Positions 8,504 to 19,487 of a stretch of DNA of 64,000 bases are shown here, one piece after another. This DNA is from JACRCT01 sp049841135 (GTDB lineage: Bacteria; Myxococcota; Myxococcia; Myxococcales; UBA5297): contig JASGHK010000004.1 of NCBI GenBank assembly GCA_049841135.1, positions 1,426,001 through 1,490,000 on the forward strand. The letters are read 5' to 3'. Numbering within the stretch: position 1 is the stretch's first letter; each line of letters begins with the position of its first letter. Position numbers and translations under genes: made by a program. The notes under the pieces are model-generated. The model was not told where the DNA came from and did not search any database. It saw only the letters and a program-made list of their open reading frames with translations.

Positions 8504-9229
8504 CTACGTGTCGAACGCGTACCCCGCGCCCAGCTGCGCGCCCCAGACGACATCGCCCAGGATCCCCACTTCGCCGGTGGCCGTCAGGAAGAACCCACCC
8601 TTGAGCGCCACGCGCGCGCCCGCCGACGCCGCGAAGCGGAAGGCGGTCACCCCGTAGTCGGCGCGCTGCCCGTCCACCACCAGCGACGTGCGCAGCCAGT
8701 GGACCTCGCCGAGCAGGTCCGCGAACAGCGCCACCCGCCCGAAGGCGTATTCGCCGCCCAGGCCGAAGCGCAACTCGTACGGCTGAAGCGTCTGCACCGC
8801 GACCTGCCGCGTCACCCCGCCGACGTCCACCTCGCCGCTCGCCCGCCCCGAGTCCACCGCGGCGAACGGCAGCCCGAAGCCGACGCCCATGCGCACGTGC
8901 GTGACCACCGCCCGCAGGTCCCAGCGGACGCCGGAGACGAGGACGCCGTCGTACGGGTACTGGCGGAAGCGCCCCGAGCTGGTCGAGGGGAGCGGATCCT
9001 CCGCGCCCTCGAGCCCGAAGGTGATTGTCCGGTAGTTCCGCGAGCCAGTGATGAAGCCCGTCGCGACCTCGATGTGGTCACCCAGACCCGCGAGCTTCGC
9101 CTCGGGCTCGGGCGGCACCGTGAGCGCCGGCGGTGACTCCAGTTCCTCGGGCGTGGCGGCGGACGCGGCGGCGCCCGAAGCCAGAACGACGGAAACGGCG
9201 AGAAGACGGGTCAGAGTGAGTGCGTGCAC
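8504..9229 (-). CDS. Probable outer-membrane beta-barrel protein
   Basis: A 241-residue exported protein. GTG at 9229 is chosen because GGAGG lies just upstream and the next residues form a standard signal peptide ending SGAAASA; a longer in-frame start at 9340 would bury it. The mature part alternates aromatic and small residues in strands such as VALFADLLGEVHW and FFLTATGEVGILGDVV, ending GAGYAFDT, as in small barrels. It sits directly upstream of the Lgt-barrel gene on the same strand, so they may be expressed together. No specific family is recognised. Confidence 0.7.
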   Translation of the reverse strand: MHALTLTRLLAVSVVLASGAAASAATPEELESPPALTVPPEPEAKLAGLGDHIEVATGFITGSRNYRTITFGLEGAEDPLPSTSSGRFRQYPYDGVLVSGVRWDLRAVVTHVRMGVGFGLPFAAVDSGRASGEVDVGGVTRQVAVQTLQPYELRFGLGGEYAFGRVALFADLLGEVHWLRTSLVVDGQRADYGVTAFRFAASAGARVALKGGFFLTATGEVGILGDVVWGAQLGAGYAFDT

Positions 9230-9394
9230 CTGCCACCTCCGGTCGCGAACGGCGTTCGCCCTGGAGGTCAGCAACGCCTGGGCCAGCGTCCCAAGCGGCC
9301 GGAAGTCGGTCTTCTTCCCTTGCCCTGTGATCGGCCTCACGCGACGACCACGTCCGTCGGGTGCGTCGCGCGGGTGGCAGTCGTAAACGGACGG

Positions 9395-9703
9395 TTAACG
9401 GGCGCCTTCTTCGTCCTCTTCGTCTTCGCCCCAGTCGTCTCCCGCGTCTTCTGGGATCTCAACCGTGCCCTCGATGCCCTCGCCCGCCAGGAGCTGGCGC
9501 AGCGACTCCATCCGCGCCGGCAGGCCGGCCTCGGTGACGCCGTCAGGCATCTCCACGATGACGGTGATCTCGCCAAGCCCGCTCATACGGCCGACCGCGT
9601 CCCCCACCCCGCTCGCGTCGATCCGCTCCTGCAGCTGGTCGATGCGGAGCTCGAGTTCAGGCCCCTCGCCTTCGACGTGGATGGCCAGCCAGAGGTCGCT
9701 CAT
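9395..9703 (-). CDS. Small acidic protein translationally coupled to the beta-helix lipoprotein
   Basis: A 102-residue protein without signal peptide, so probably cytoplasmic. Its ATG (9703) overlaps the upstream stop as ATGA, the arrangement of translational coupling. It opens MSDLWLAIHVEGEGPELELR, contains predicted alpha/beta segments such as ITVIVEMPD, and ends in a very acidic tail (DDWGEDEEDEEGAR). I do not recognise the family. The coupling suggests co-production with the lipoprotein, but the two would sit in different compartments. Confidence 0.65.
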   Translation of the reverse strand: MSDLWLAIHVEGEGPELELRIDQLQERIDASGVGDAVGRMSGLGEITVIVEMPDGVTEAGLPARMESLRQLLAGEGIEGTVEIPEDAGDDWGEDEEDEEGAR

Positions 9704-12288
9704 TTCTCGATTCCGATGCGCTCGAAGGGGATGGGCTGCCAGCCGGGGATGGCCAGCGCGGGCGAGTCCGCCTTCAGCCGCAGGTCGAGGCGCGACTCGT
9801 CCACGAACTTCGGATCGGCGTCCTCCACGTTGTCGGCGATCTCCTTGAACTTGTTGAACGTGCCGGTGCCGCCGTCGTTGGACTCGCTGGTCCACTTCCC
9901 GTTCTGCCAGCCCAGGTTGCGCGAGAAGACGCAGCCCTCCGGGTAGCGCCAGAGCGCGCCGTCGGCGGTGATGGCCGCCCAGTCGTTGGGGATGGCCGCC
10001 AGCTCCGGCCAGCGCGTGGACCAGGGCGGCTGCTGGTACTGGATGCCGTCGTAGGCCAGCCGCTCCAGGAAGTTCCAGCTGTCGCCGGGCGTGTCGTTGA
10101 TGGCGCTGAGGCCGCGGCTGTCCACGCCCAGCGCCCGGCCGCACTTCACCAGGAGGTTGTTCTCCATCAGGTCGTCGCGGCCGCCGCCGTGGAGGATGCC
10201 CAGGTCCGAGATGCGGTAGAGCACGTTCCCGAAGACGCGGATGCCCGACACGCAGTCGTCCAGGTAGACGCCGTGGACGCCGTAGCCCTCGAAGTAGCTC
10301 GCCAGGTCGTGGATGAAGTTGAAGCGGACCTCGTTGCCGCGGTAGCCCCAGTCGCGGCCGGCGTAGATGGCGCCCGCGTCCGAGCTGTAGAAGAGCACGT
10401 CGTGGATCTCGTTGTACTCGACGACGTGGTCGTTGCCGCTGAAGAGCACGGCGGTATGCGGGGCGTCGTGGAAGAGGTTGTGCGCGACCCGGTTGCCGTC
10501 TCCGGAGATGAGGACCCCCGGCGCGTACGTCCAGGTCCACCGGCCGAAGTGGTGCACCTCGCAGTTCTTCACCTCGTTGTTGCCCGGCGTCAGGCTGGCA
10601 CGGTTGCCGCCGCGCAGCACCACCCCGTCGTCGCCCGGATAGGCGATCTCGCAGCGCTCGATGCGGTGGTCGCTGCCGTCGACCGTGGCGGCGCTCGTGC
10701 CGGCGTCCAGGAGCTTGCAGCCGGTGACGGTCACGTGGTCGCCCTTGGAGATGCGCACGAGCTCGGTGCGGCCCGCCTCCACGTCCAGGTCCTTCAACGT
10801 GACGTAGGAAGTCCCGGCGATTTCGACGACCGGAGCCGCCAGCGTCGACACCAGCACCTCCGACTGCGCCAGCGGCCCCGGCGGCCACAGGTAGAGCAGC
10901 CCGGAGGAGCGGTCGAGGTACCACTCGCCCGGCTCGGTGATCTCCTCGAGCAGGTTCTCGGCGTAGAAGGGCTGGCCGGCGATGAGTCCGTAGCCGTGCT
11001 TCTTGGCCAGGGTGACCGTCTTCGTCGCCGGGTCGATCGATGCCGCCCCGAGGTGCTCGTCCGCCCAGGACCAGCGCCAGTAGCCGTGGAACCAGACGTC
11101 GGCGGCCGCGGTCCAGCGCTCGGGCCGGGTGCCGAAGTAGGTGAACTCGGTCTCGGAGACGGCCGTGGCGATGGTCGCGAACCCATGGTTCAAGGCCCCG
11201 GGCTTGCGGTTGGTCAGCTCGCCGGTTCCGCCGCCCGAGGGCTTCATCGTGCCCAGCTCCTTCGCGTAGAGGGACCACCACGGGTCGGCATCGCTCGGAT
11301 AGCCGGAGGTCTGGGTGGTCAGGAACCACGCGGTGTAGTTCGAGCCCTGGTAGTCCCAGTTGTGCCGGTAGAGGCGGTACTGCTTGCCTCCGACGAGCCC
11401 CTGGCGCGCGTAGGCGTTCACGCCGTCGCTCGTCCCGGACTTCACGTAGGTGCCCGTGACGTCGGGCGTCGCCGTGCCGTAGAGGACCACGGTGTCGTCG
11501 GCGGAGGTCGTCAGCACGTCGTTCTCCGACGGGTCGGGCCAGCGCGCCAGCGGCAGCGGCTTGCGGTCGACGAATAGCTCGAGCGCCGCCGGGCCGCTCG
11601 AGCCGAAGCCTCGCGGGACGAGCGTGCCGAAGTCGGTGATGCCCTGCGCCTTCAGGTCGATCGACACGACCTTCCCCTGCGCTGCGGCGTCGAGGCGGGT
11701 CCACACCGGCGACGACGCGCCGACGACCGTGAAGGCTGTCGAGGGAAGCGCCCGGCCGCCGACGAGCCGCGCGCGCTCGCCCGGACGGCTGCGGTAGACC
11801 ATCGGGCGCTCCGCCGTACCCTTGTCCGCGCTGCCGAGGGTGAACGTGGCCGCCCGCGGATACAGGCCCGCCCGCAGCGTCACCGCGACCCCGCGTTCGG
11901 GCGCGCCCGCCTGCAGGACCGCGCGAGCGGCGGTCCGCGCCTTCTCCAGCGTCGCGAAGGGCTGCTCCAGCGTCCCCGGGTTGCCGTCGTCGCCGTCCGT
12001 CGCCACGAAGAACTCACGCCCGAACTCCGGCCCGGTGTCCGCGGGCCGGCCGGCGTCGGCGCCCGCCGTCGCAGCATCGGCGCCCGGTGCGAGCCCCACG
12101 TCTTCGCCCGCGCTCGTCTGAGCATCCCCACCCGGAACGGCCCCGTCAGCGGACGGCGTGGGCGCAGCATCCGCCTTGGCGGCTCCGGCGTCGGGGCCCG
12201 GCGGCCCCACCACCGTCCCGCTGCAGCCAGCGAGGACCAACCCGAGGAACATCGCCATCCGAGGCAAGAGCGAGCGACCGGCGTTCAT
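9700..12288 (-). CDS. Lipoprotein with right-handed beta-helix, GH141-like
   Basis: An 862-residue exported protein. The start at 12288 has GGAGGG upstream and gives a lipoprotein signal ending LVLAGC. After a 70-residue Ala/Pro/Asp linker comes EFFVATDGDDGNPGTLEQPF, the usual entry to a parallel beta-helix. RWPDPSEND, a GYWRWSWADEH segment and EPGEWYLDRSSGLLYLWPP resemble GH141-type and related beta-helix glycosidases. Helix turns follow through residue 800 (NNEVKNCEVHHFG, NRVAHNLFHDA, HVVEYNEIHDV). A polysaccharide-degrading role at the cell surface is likely; substrate and activity are inferred. Confidence 0.75.
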   Translation of the reverse strand: MNAGRSLLPRMAMFLGLVLAGCSGTVVGPPGPDAGAAKADAAPTPSADGAVPGGDAQTSAGEDVGLAPGADAATAGADAGRPADTGPEFGREFFVATDGDDGNPGTLEQPFATLEKARTAARAVLQAGAPERGVAVTLRAGLYPRAATFTLGSADKGTAERPMVYRSRPGERARLVGGRALPSTAFTVVGASSPVWTRLDAAAQGKVVSIDLKAQGITDFGTLVPRGFGSSGPAALELFVDRKPLPLARWPDPSENDVLTTSADDTVVLYGTATPDVTGTYVKSGTSDGVNAYARQGLVGGKQYRLYRHNWDYQGSNYTAWFLTTQTSGYPSDADPWWSLYAKELGTMKPSGGGTGELTNRKPGALNHGFATIATAVSETEFTYFGTRPERWTAAADVWFHGYWRWSWADEHLGAASIDPATKTVTLAKKHGYGLIAGQPFYAENLLEEITEPGEWYLDRSSGLLYLWPPGPLAQSEVLVSTLAAPVVEIAGTSYVTLKDLDVEAGRTELVRISKGDHVTVTGCKLLDAGTSAATVDGSDHRIERCEIAYPGDDGVVLRGGNRASLTPGNNEVKNCEVHHFGRWTWTYAPGVLISGDGNRVAHNLFHDAPHTAVLFSGNDHVVEYNEIHDVLFYSSDAGAIYAGRDWGYRGNEVRFNFIHDLASYFEGYGVHGVYLDDCVSGIRVFGNVLYRISDLGILHGGGRDDLMENNLLVKCGRALGVDSRGLSAINDTPGDSWNFLERLAYDGIQYQQPPWSTRWPELAAIPNDWAAITADGALWRYPEGCVFSRNLGWQNGKWTSESNDGGTGTFNKFKEIADNVEDADPKFVDESRLDLRLKADSPALAIPGWQPIPFERIGIEK

Positions 12289-12380
12289 GGAACCCTCCGC
12301 GAGCGCGCATCGTACCGTGCCGCATGGCTGCCGGGGGTCGTTCCCACCCCATTGCGGCAACCCCGCAGCCGTGGGCATAA

Positions 12381-13061
12381 ATGTTCTCGCGAATGCCACC
12401 TCGAGCCTGCCCGAAGTGTCGAGCGCCGATGAACGCGGACCAGCGCGCCTGTCCGCGCTGTGGCGCCCATGATCCCCACCCGCCGGCCCAGAACCTCGGC
12501 GCGCCCGACCCCACGTGGATCCCCGTCGTCGAGGGCGTGCTCGACCTGGCCAAGCACCCCCTCACCAGCTTCGAGGCCTACGTCCTGTCGCTGGTCGACG
12601 GCGTGGCGGACATCGAGACCCTGGCGGGCATCACCGGGAAGCAGACCGCCGAGATGCAGTCGCTCCTCTCCTCGCTGGCGGGCCGCGGGGTGCTCAAGCT
12701 GGTGGAATCGGCGGTCCCGGCCAAGACGGTGCTCGGCAAGATGGGGACGGCGAAGGTGCTGACCTTCCGCCAGCCCACCAAGCCACCGACGTCCCAGCTG
12801 CCGCCGCTGCAGCAGGCCATCGAGCTGGAGAACAAGGGCGAGCTCAAGGCGGCCATCCAGGTGCTGGAGTCCGCGCTCGCGGGTTCGACCGAGCCCGCCC
12901 CGCTCTACAACCGCCTGGCGCTGGTGCTGGTGAAGGCCAGCCAGGACTACACGAAGGCCGAGTCGCTCCTGCGCAAGGCCATCGAGCTGGCGCCCACGCG
13001 CGACCTGTACCGGCGCAACCTGGCGCAGCTGTTGGAGCAGTCGAAGCAGCGGCGTCCCTGA
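12381..13061 (+). CDS. Zinc-ribbon and TPR protein
   Basis: A 226-residue cytoplasmic protein. CPKCRAPMNADQRACPRCG near the N-terminus is a four-Cys zinc ribbon. A middle region (GVLDLAKHPLTSFEAYVLSLVDG, then IETLAGITG) resembles the helical module often found before TPRs in myxobacterial regulatory proteins. The C-terminal third has two TPR-like helix pairs (LENKGELKAAIQVLESAL, LYNRLALVLVKASQDYTKAE). It is divergent from the beta-helix gene. ATG 12393 is an equally possible start. Partner proteins are unknown. Confidence 0.7.
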   Translation: MFSRMPPRACPKCRAPMNADQRACPRCGAHDPHPPAQNLGAPDPTWIPVVEGVLDLAKHPLTSFEAYVLSLVDGVADIETLAGITGKQTAEMQSLLSSLAGRGVLKLVESAVPAKTVLGKMGTAKVLTFRQPTKPPTSQLPPLQQAIELENKGELKAAIQVLESALAGSTEPAPLYNRLALVLVKASQDYTKAESLLRKAIELAPTRDLYRRNLAQLLEQSKQRRP

Positions 13062-13175
13062 TCTCGCCTGCTCAAGCCACCCGACGACTCTCCCGTCTGC
13101 TGCGTTGCCCCCGTGGCGCGGCCCTCCCCCCGCCGCTACAGTGACCTCCGTTCCCGCTCATCGACGAGGTTGACC

Positions 13176-14573
<1,398 letters not shown>

Positions 14574-14632
14574 GTCAGCGCCTTCGCGCGCCCGCCATTG
14601 GCCGGCGCGCTCGAGCGTCGGATAATCGGCGC

Positions 14633-17251
14633 GTGGTCGACCCCCTCTCGAAAGGCCCCGAGGCGCCACCCGCCGACCCGGCCGACCTGCGCACCACGCT
14701 CGCCTCCAGCGAGCAGCGCCGGCAGCCGCTGCTGCCCCGCGGCGCGGCGGTCGGCCGCTACTTCGTGCTCGACCTCCTGGGCGAGGGCGGGATGGGCACG
14801 GTCTACTCGGCCTACGATCCCGAGCTCGACCGCAAGGTGGCCATCAAGCTGCTCAAGCTCGGGGACGAGACCCCGGAGACCGCCCGGGCGCGGCTGCAGC
14901 GCGAGGCCCAGGCCATGGCGCGGCTCTCGCACGAGAACGTGCTCAGCGTCTTCGACGTCGGCGTCCACCAGCAGGCCCTCTTCCTGGCGATGGAGCTGGT
15001 CGAGGGCACGACGCTGCGCGACTGGCTCGCGGCCAAGAAGCGAGCGCCCCGCGAGGCGCTCGCGCTGCTGCTCGCCGCCGGCGAGGGGCTGGCCGCCGCC
15101 CATGCCGCGGGCCTGGTCCACCGCGACTTCAAGCCCGAGAACGTGCTCGTCGACCGCACCGGGCGGGTGCGGGTCACCGATTTCGGCACCGCGCGGGTCG
15201 TCGAGGAGCGGCCCAGCCCGGAGCCGGCGATGGCCGCGGCCCTGGCGCCCTTCGCGGCGGGCCCCATCTCGGGCTCGGTCCCGACGGTGGCCGGCGCCAT
15301 CGTCGGCACCCCGGCCTACATGGCGCCCGAGCAGCTCGCCGGCGGAGCCACCGACGCGCGCAGCGATCAGTTCGCGTTCTGCGTGGCGCTGTGGGAGGCG
15401 TTGGTCGGGGAGCGTCCCTTTGCAGGGCTCGACCTGCAGGCGTTGCGCCACGCCGTCCTCGTCGCCCCGCCCCCCGCGCCGCCACGCTCTCTCCCCTTCC
15501 ATCTACGCCGCGCCCTCGCGCGCGGGCTCTCCCGGCGGCCCGAAGACCGCTTCGCCTCGATGGCCGAGCTGCTCGCCGCCTTGCGGCGCGATCCGGTCGC
15601 CCGGGCGGGGCGGGCCGCGCTGGCCCTGGTGGCGGCGTGCGCGGCCCTCGGCCTGCCTGCTTACCTCGCCTGGCAGTGGCGGGAGGAGGAGACCCGCTGC
15701 CAGCGCGAGTCCCAGGAGGCGAGGCGGACGCTCTTCCCGCTGCACCGTCGCGACCAGCTCGCCGGGGCGCTCGCGCGCGCAGGCGTCGACCCGCGCGACC
15801 AGGCTGCGGCCGGCGAGGCGCTCGAGGGCGGACTGGATCTGTGGCAGCGCAGCCGCCAGGACGGCTGCGAGGGGGCCCGCCGGGGCGCACCCCCGCCGTC
15901 CGAAGCGACCGACTGCCTCGAGGACTACGCGCTGCGCTTCGACGCGACCGTGCAGCTGCTGTCGGAGCCGGGCGTGGACGCGCGGGCGTACCTGGGCGCG
16001 GCGCTGGAGCAGCTGGGGCGGCCCGACGGCTGCCTGCGCCCGTCGGCGCAGCGTCGCCCCGCCGTCACCGAGGAGCGCCGGCGCTTCTTCGCCGCCGCGA
16101 GCCAGCGGATGGACGTGCTCAACGCGCTGGGACGAGCGGCGCAGGTCGTGGCCGACGCCCCGGCCCTGGTGCGCGACGCCCGGGCCGCGGGTGCGCAGGC
16201 CCAGGCGAGCCTGATCGGTCAGTCGCTGGGCTGGGCCCTGTGGAACCACGAAGGCCCGGGCGAAGCTGCCGAGCAGGTGCTGCGCCAGGCCATCCTCGAC
16301 GCCGACGAGGCGGGGGACGACCGCGCGAGCCTGACCGCCCGGCTGACGCTGCTCAACTTCTTCACCATCGGCGCGGGCGAGGCGCAAAAGGCCCAGCCGG
16401 TGGCCCAGCAGACCGCGGCCTGGCTGCGCAGGCTGGGCACGCCCGAGGACCTGGAGCAGGCGGTGGTCCCGGCGCTCGCGGCGCTCGAGAGCCTGCAGGA
16501 TCACGGAGCGGAGTCCCTGCGGCTCTACCGGCGGGGCATCGAGGTGGCGACGAGCAACCACGGGCCGGACTCGCCGCTGGTGGCCAGCTCGCGCAACGAC
16601 CTGGCGACGGAGCTGGAGCGACAGGGCCGCCACCGCGAGGCCCTGGCGGAGTACCAACAGGTGGCCGCCGCCCTGGAGCGCGCGCACTTCGTCGAGCCGA
16701 CGACCCTGGCGCTGGCCTGGGGGAACATGGCCTCGGCGCACATGGCGCTCGGCGAGCTCGCGCGCGCCGAGCAGGCACTGGCCCGGGCCGAGGCCGTGGT
16801 GGCGCCCATCCGCGAGGGCACCTACTCCTTCGCCCTCTGGGTCGATCTCCTGCGCGCGGCCCTGCTCGTGGAGCAGGGCGAGCCCGCGCGGGCCGAGGCG
16901 CTCTACGTTCCCTGCCTGGAGCGGCGCGAGCAGCTCGACGTCGTGACCCTCGGGTTCGCGCTCTACGGGCGGGCCGAGGCGCTCACCGCGCTGGGCCGCC
17001 ACGCCGAGGCCATCCCGCTGGCCGAGGAGTCCATCGCCTTGGCCGACCGCACCTCCGACCGGCCGGGCCGCGGCCATGCCCGCTTCGCCCTCGCCCGGGC
17101 CCTGCGGGGCGCCGGCCAGGACGAGCCGCGCGCGATCGCGCTGGCCCGCCAGGCGATCCTCGACCTGCAGGGCCCCGAGGAGTCGTACCAACGCAGCAAG
17201 GTCGAGACGTGGCTGCGGCAAATCGGCGCCGCCGGCCGCGACGCTCGCTGA
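14633..17251 (+). CDS. Ser/Thr protein kinase with TPR sensor tail
   Basis: An 872-residue Hanks-type kinase from GTG 14633. GEGGMGTVY (50-58) is the P-loop, K72 the ATP-anchoring Lys, HRDFKPENV (163) the catalytic loop, DFG (about 182) the metal site, and GTPAYMAPEQ the activation-segment end, so it should be active. One membrane helix near 327-345 is followed by about 500 residues of TPR-like helix pairs on the far side of the membrane. This PknB-like kinase plus TPR design is common in Myxococcota. It ends nine bases before the molybdopterin gene, so the two may be co-transcribed; the signal is unknown. Confidence 0.9.
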   Translation: MVDPLSKGPEAPPADPADLRTTLASSEQRRQPLLPRGAAVGRYFVLDLLGEGGMGTVYSAYDPELDRKVAIKLLKLGDETPETARARLQREAQAMARLSHENVLSVFDVGVHQQALFLAMELVEGTTLRDWLAAKKRAPREALALLLAAGEGLAAAHAAGLVHRDFKPENVLVDRTGRVRVTDFGTARVVEERPSPEPAMAAALAPFAAGPISGSVPTVAGAIVGTPAYMAPEQLAGGATDARSDQFAFCVALWEALVGERPFAGLDLQALRHAVLVAPPPAPPRSLPFHLRRALARGLSRRPEDRFASMAELLAALRRDPVARAGRAALALVAACAALGLPAYLAWQWREEETRCQRESQEARRTLFPLHRRDQLAGALARAGVDPRDQAAAGEALEGGLDLWQRSRQDGCEGARRGAPPPSEATDCLEDYALRFDATVQLLSEPGVDARAYLGAALEQLGRPDGCLRPSAQRRPAVTEERRRFFAAASQRMDVLNALGRAAQVVADAPALVRDARAAGAQAQASLIGQSLGWALWNHEGPGEAAEQVLRQAILDADEAGDDRASLTARLTLLNFFTIGAGEAQKAQPVAQQTAAWLRRLGTPEDLEQAVVPALAALESLQDHGAESLRLYRRGIEVATSNHGPDSPLVASSRNDLATELERQGRHREALAEYQQVAAALERAHFVEPTTLALAWGNMASAHMALGELARAEQALARAEAVVAPIREGTYSFALWVDLLRAALLVEQGEPARAEALYVPCLERREQLDVVTLGFALYGRAEALTALGRHAEAIPLAEESIALADRTSDRPGRGHARFALARALRGAGQDEPRAIALARQAILDLQGPEESYQRSKVETWLRQIGAAGRDAR

Positions 17252-17260
17252 AGGCCCAAC

Positions 17261-19207
17261 ATGCGTACGCTCCTTCGGACCACCTGCAACCGCGACTGCC
17301 CGGACTCGTGCGGCATCGTGGCCACCGTCGAGGACGGCCGGCTCGTCGACCACCGCGGCGACCCCGAGCACGGCGTCACCCGCGGCTTCCTCTGCGCGCG
17401 GGGCCGCGAGTACCTGCAGCGCTTCGCGCACCCCTCCCGCGTGCTGCACCCGCTGCGGCGCACTCCCGGTGGCGCCTGGGAGCGGCTCTCCTGGGACGAC
17501 GCCCTGGACCTCACGGCGCAGAAGCTTTCGAAGGCGCGGTCGGAGTCGGGTCCGCTGTCGGTGGTGGCCCTGAGCTACTCCGGGCTGCGTGGCTGGGTGG
17601 GCCGGGTGCTCAAGCAGCTCTTCTGGGCCCACTTCGGAGGGGCGACCACCACCCGCGGCGGGCTCTCCGTCGAGGCCGTCGGCGCCGCGGCGCACCTCGA
17701 CTTCGGAGGCGACGCCACCCACGCCCCAGAGGACCTGGCCCACGCCTCCGGCTTCGTCCTGTGGGGCAAGAACGTCGCGGTGACGCGGCCGCACGTGATG
17801 CCGTTCGTCAAGGAGGCGCGGACGACGCGCGGCGCCCGCCTGGTCGTCATCGACCCGGTCCGCTGCGCCACCGCGCGCCAGGCCGACCTCCACCTGCAGC
17901 TGCGCCCAGGTAGCGACGCGGCGCTGGCGCTCGCTGTCGGCCGGCTGCTGCTGGAGCGCGGCGGCGTGGACGAGGCGTTCGCGGCGAGCCGCGTGGCCGG
18001 GCTCGAGGGCTACCGGCGCCTCGCGATGTCGCAGACCCTCGCCGAGGCGTCGCGAGCGACCGACCTGCCCGCCTCCTCGATCGAAGCCTTGGCCGAGCTC
18101 TATGCCTCGACCCGTCCGCTGGCGACCATGGTCGGGCTCGGGCCCAGCTACTGGCGCGGCGGCGGGGCGGCGGTCCGCCACATCGACGCCATCGCCGCCC
18201 TCACCGGCAACGTCGGCCGCTCGGGCGGCGGGGTCCAGACCGACTTCGGGCGAGACACCGGCCTCGACCTCTCGGCGATCCAGGAGGCACCCCGGGCGGA
18301 GCGCCGCCAGCTGCTGTTGCCCCGCCTGGGCGAGGAGATGCTCGCCGCCTCCGATCCCCGGCTGCAGGTCGCAGTCGTGATGGGCGCGAACCCGGCCTCC
18401 ACGGCGCCCGACACGGGGCGGGTCGTCCAGGCGCTGCGCTCGCTGGAGTTCGTCGTCTGCGTCGAGCAGTTCATGACCGCCACCGCGCAGGAGGCGCACT
18501 TGGTGCTGCCCTGCACGACCTACCTCGAGATGGACGACCTCGTGACCTCCTACGGCCACACCTGGCTGGGGGCGACCCAGGCCGTCGTCCCGCCGCTGGG
18601 CGAGGCGCGCACCGACGGACAGATCCTCCAGGGGCTCGCCGACCGCCTGGGCTTCGGCGACGCGCTCGCCGGCACCTCCGAGCAGCTCATCGCGCGGATG
18701 CTCGGCCCGCTCGAGCGCTCCGGCATCTCGCTCGCCTCCCTGCGCGAGCGCCCGCGGAAGCTGCCCGGCGTCGCGGAGGTGCCGTTTGCCGATGGCCGGT
18801 TCGCGACGCCCTCCGGGAAGGTCGAGCTGGTCCAGCAGGCGGCCTCGCTGCCCGCGCCGCTCGAAGGCGGCGAGCTCCACCTGGTGGCGACCAAGACGCT
18901 GCACATGGTCAATGCGCAGGCGCTCGAGGAGCGGCTGCCGGCCGAACCCGTGGCGCGGCTGCATCCAGACACGCTTCGGGAGCGCGGGCTGTGCGGCGGG
19001 GATCACGCGACGCTCGTCAGCCGCGTCGGGACGCTTCGGGTCCGGCTCGAGGCCGACCCCGAGGTGCGCCGCGACGTCCTGCTGCTCAACCCGGCGCGCT
19101 GGCGCGGCGAGCTGCAGGGGGTCAACCAACTCCGAGAGGCGCTCACCACCGACCTGGGCGAGGCCGCGGCGATGCACGAGACTCGGGTGAGAATCCAGCC
19201 TGCCTGA
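17261..19207 (+). CDS. Molybdopterin-dependent oxidoreductase, cytoplasmic type
   Basis: A 648-residue DMSO-reductase-superfamily enzyme. CNRDCPDSC (Cys9, 13, 17) plus GFLCARG (Cys45) bind a 4Fe-4S cluster. The Mo-bis-MGD domains (SWDDALDLTAQKL, GKNVAVTRPHVMPF, VVIDPVRCATARQADLHL, VLPCTTYLEMDDLVTSYGH) and the C-terminal molydopterin dinucleotide-binding domain are complete. There is no TAT signal and no adjacent FeS or membrane subunit. It resembles the stand-alone short oxidoreductases of unknown substrate found in many proteobacteria. An AAGG site lies before ATG 17261. The substrate is not deducible. Confidence 0.85.
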   Translation: MRTLLRTTCNRDCPDSCGIVATVEDGRLVDHRGDPEHGVTRGFLCARGREYLQRFAHPSRVLHPLRRTPGGAWERLSWDDALDLTAQKLSKARSESGPLSVVALSYSGLRGWVGRVLKQLFWAHFGGATTTRGGLSVEAVGAAAHLDFGGDATHAPEDLAHASGFVLWGKNVAVTRPHVMPFVKEARTTRGARLVVIDPVRCATARQADLHLQLRPGSDAALALAVGRLLLERGGVDEAFAASRVAGLEGYRRLAMSQTLAEASRATDLPASSIEALAELYASTRPLATMVGLGPSYWRGGGAAVRHIDAIAALTGNVGRSGGGVQTDFGRDTGLDLSAIQEAPRAERRQLLLPRLGEEMLAASDPRLQVAVVMGANPASTAPDTGRVVQALRSLEFVVCVEQFMTATAQEAHLVLPCTTYLEMDDLVTSYGHTWLGATQAVVPPLGEARTDGQILQGLADRLGFGDALAGTSEQLIARMLGPLERSGISLASLRERPRKLPGVAEVPFADGRFATPSGKVELVQQAASLPAPLEGGELHLVATKTLHMVNAQALEERLPAEPVARLHPDTLRERGLCGGDHATLVSRVGTLRVRLEADPEVRRDVLLLNPARWRGELQGVNQLREALTTDLGEAAAMHETRVRIQPA

Positions 19208-19248
19208 GCCCGGCCAGCGCCTCTCCAGATCACGCGTAGGACCACGTC

Positions 19249-19266
19249 GAGCCCGGCCGCGGGCTC
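19249..19266. terminator. Hairpin between convergent oxidoreductase and tautomerase genes
   Basis: GAGCCCG (19249-19255) and CGGGCTC (19260-19266) form a perfect 7-bp stem with a GCCG loop between converging genes. There is no T-tract, so rho-independent action is uncertain. Confidence 0.35.
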
Positions 19267-19474
19267 AGGGCTTGGCCGGCCCAGCCGCCGCCTTCTTCGC
19301 GTGGCTGACCCCGCCGCGAGCCCAGTCGGCCTGGTCCACTTCGTACAGAAGCACCTGGACGGCCTCGACCGGGCAGCCGATGGACTCGACGACGGCGCGG
19401 GTGACGTTGGCGATGAGCGCGTCCTTCGCCTCGCGGGTGCGGCCGGCGAGCATGTCGATGCGAACGATGGGCAC
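19265..19474 (-). CDS. 4-oxalocrotonate tautomerase family protein
   Basis: A 69-residue protein beginning MPIVRIDMLAGRT. After Met removal the N-terminal Pro is the catalytic base of this superfamily. EAKDALIANVTRAVVES is the typical following helix, and the length matches 4-OT subunits, which assemble into hexamers. Substrate unknown; roles range from aromatic degradation to promiscuous tautomerisation. It lies 13 bases downstream of the hotdog-fold gene on the same strand and is probably co-transcribed with it. Confidence 0.88.
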   Translation of the reverse strand: MPIVRIDMLAGRTREAKDALIANVTRAVVESIGCPVEAVQVLLYEVDQADWARGGVSHAKKAAAGPAKP

Positions 19475-19487
19475 GGGATGCCTCCGG

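Noticed and set aside
15503..19177. A minus-strand reading frame of more than 1,200 codons opposite the kinase-TPR and molybdopterin genes
   Set aside because: The plus-strand genes have clear family motifs throughout. At about 70% GC, long antisense frames arise from codon bias, and the translation has no recognisable motif.
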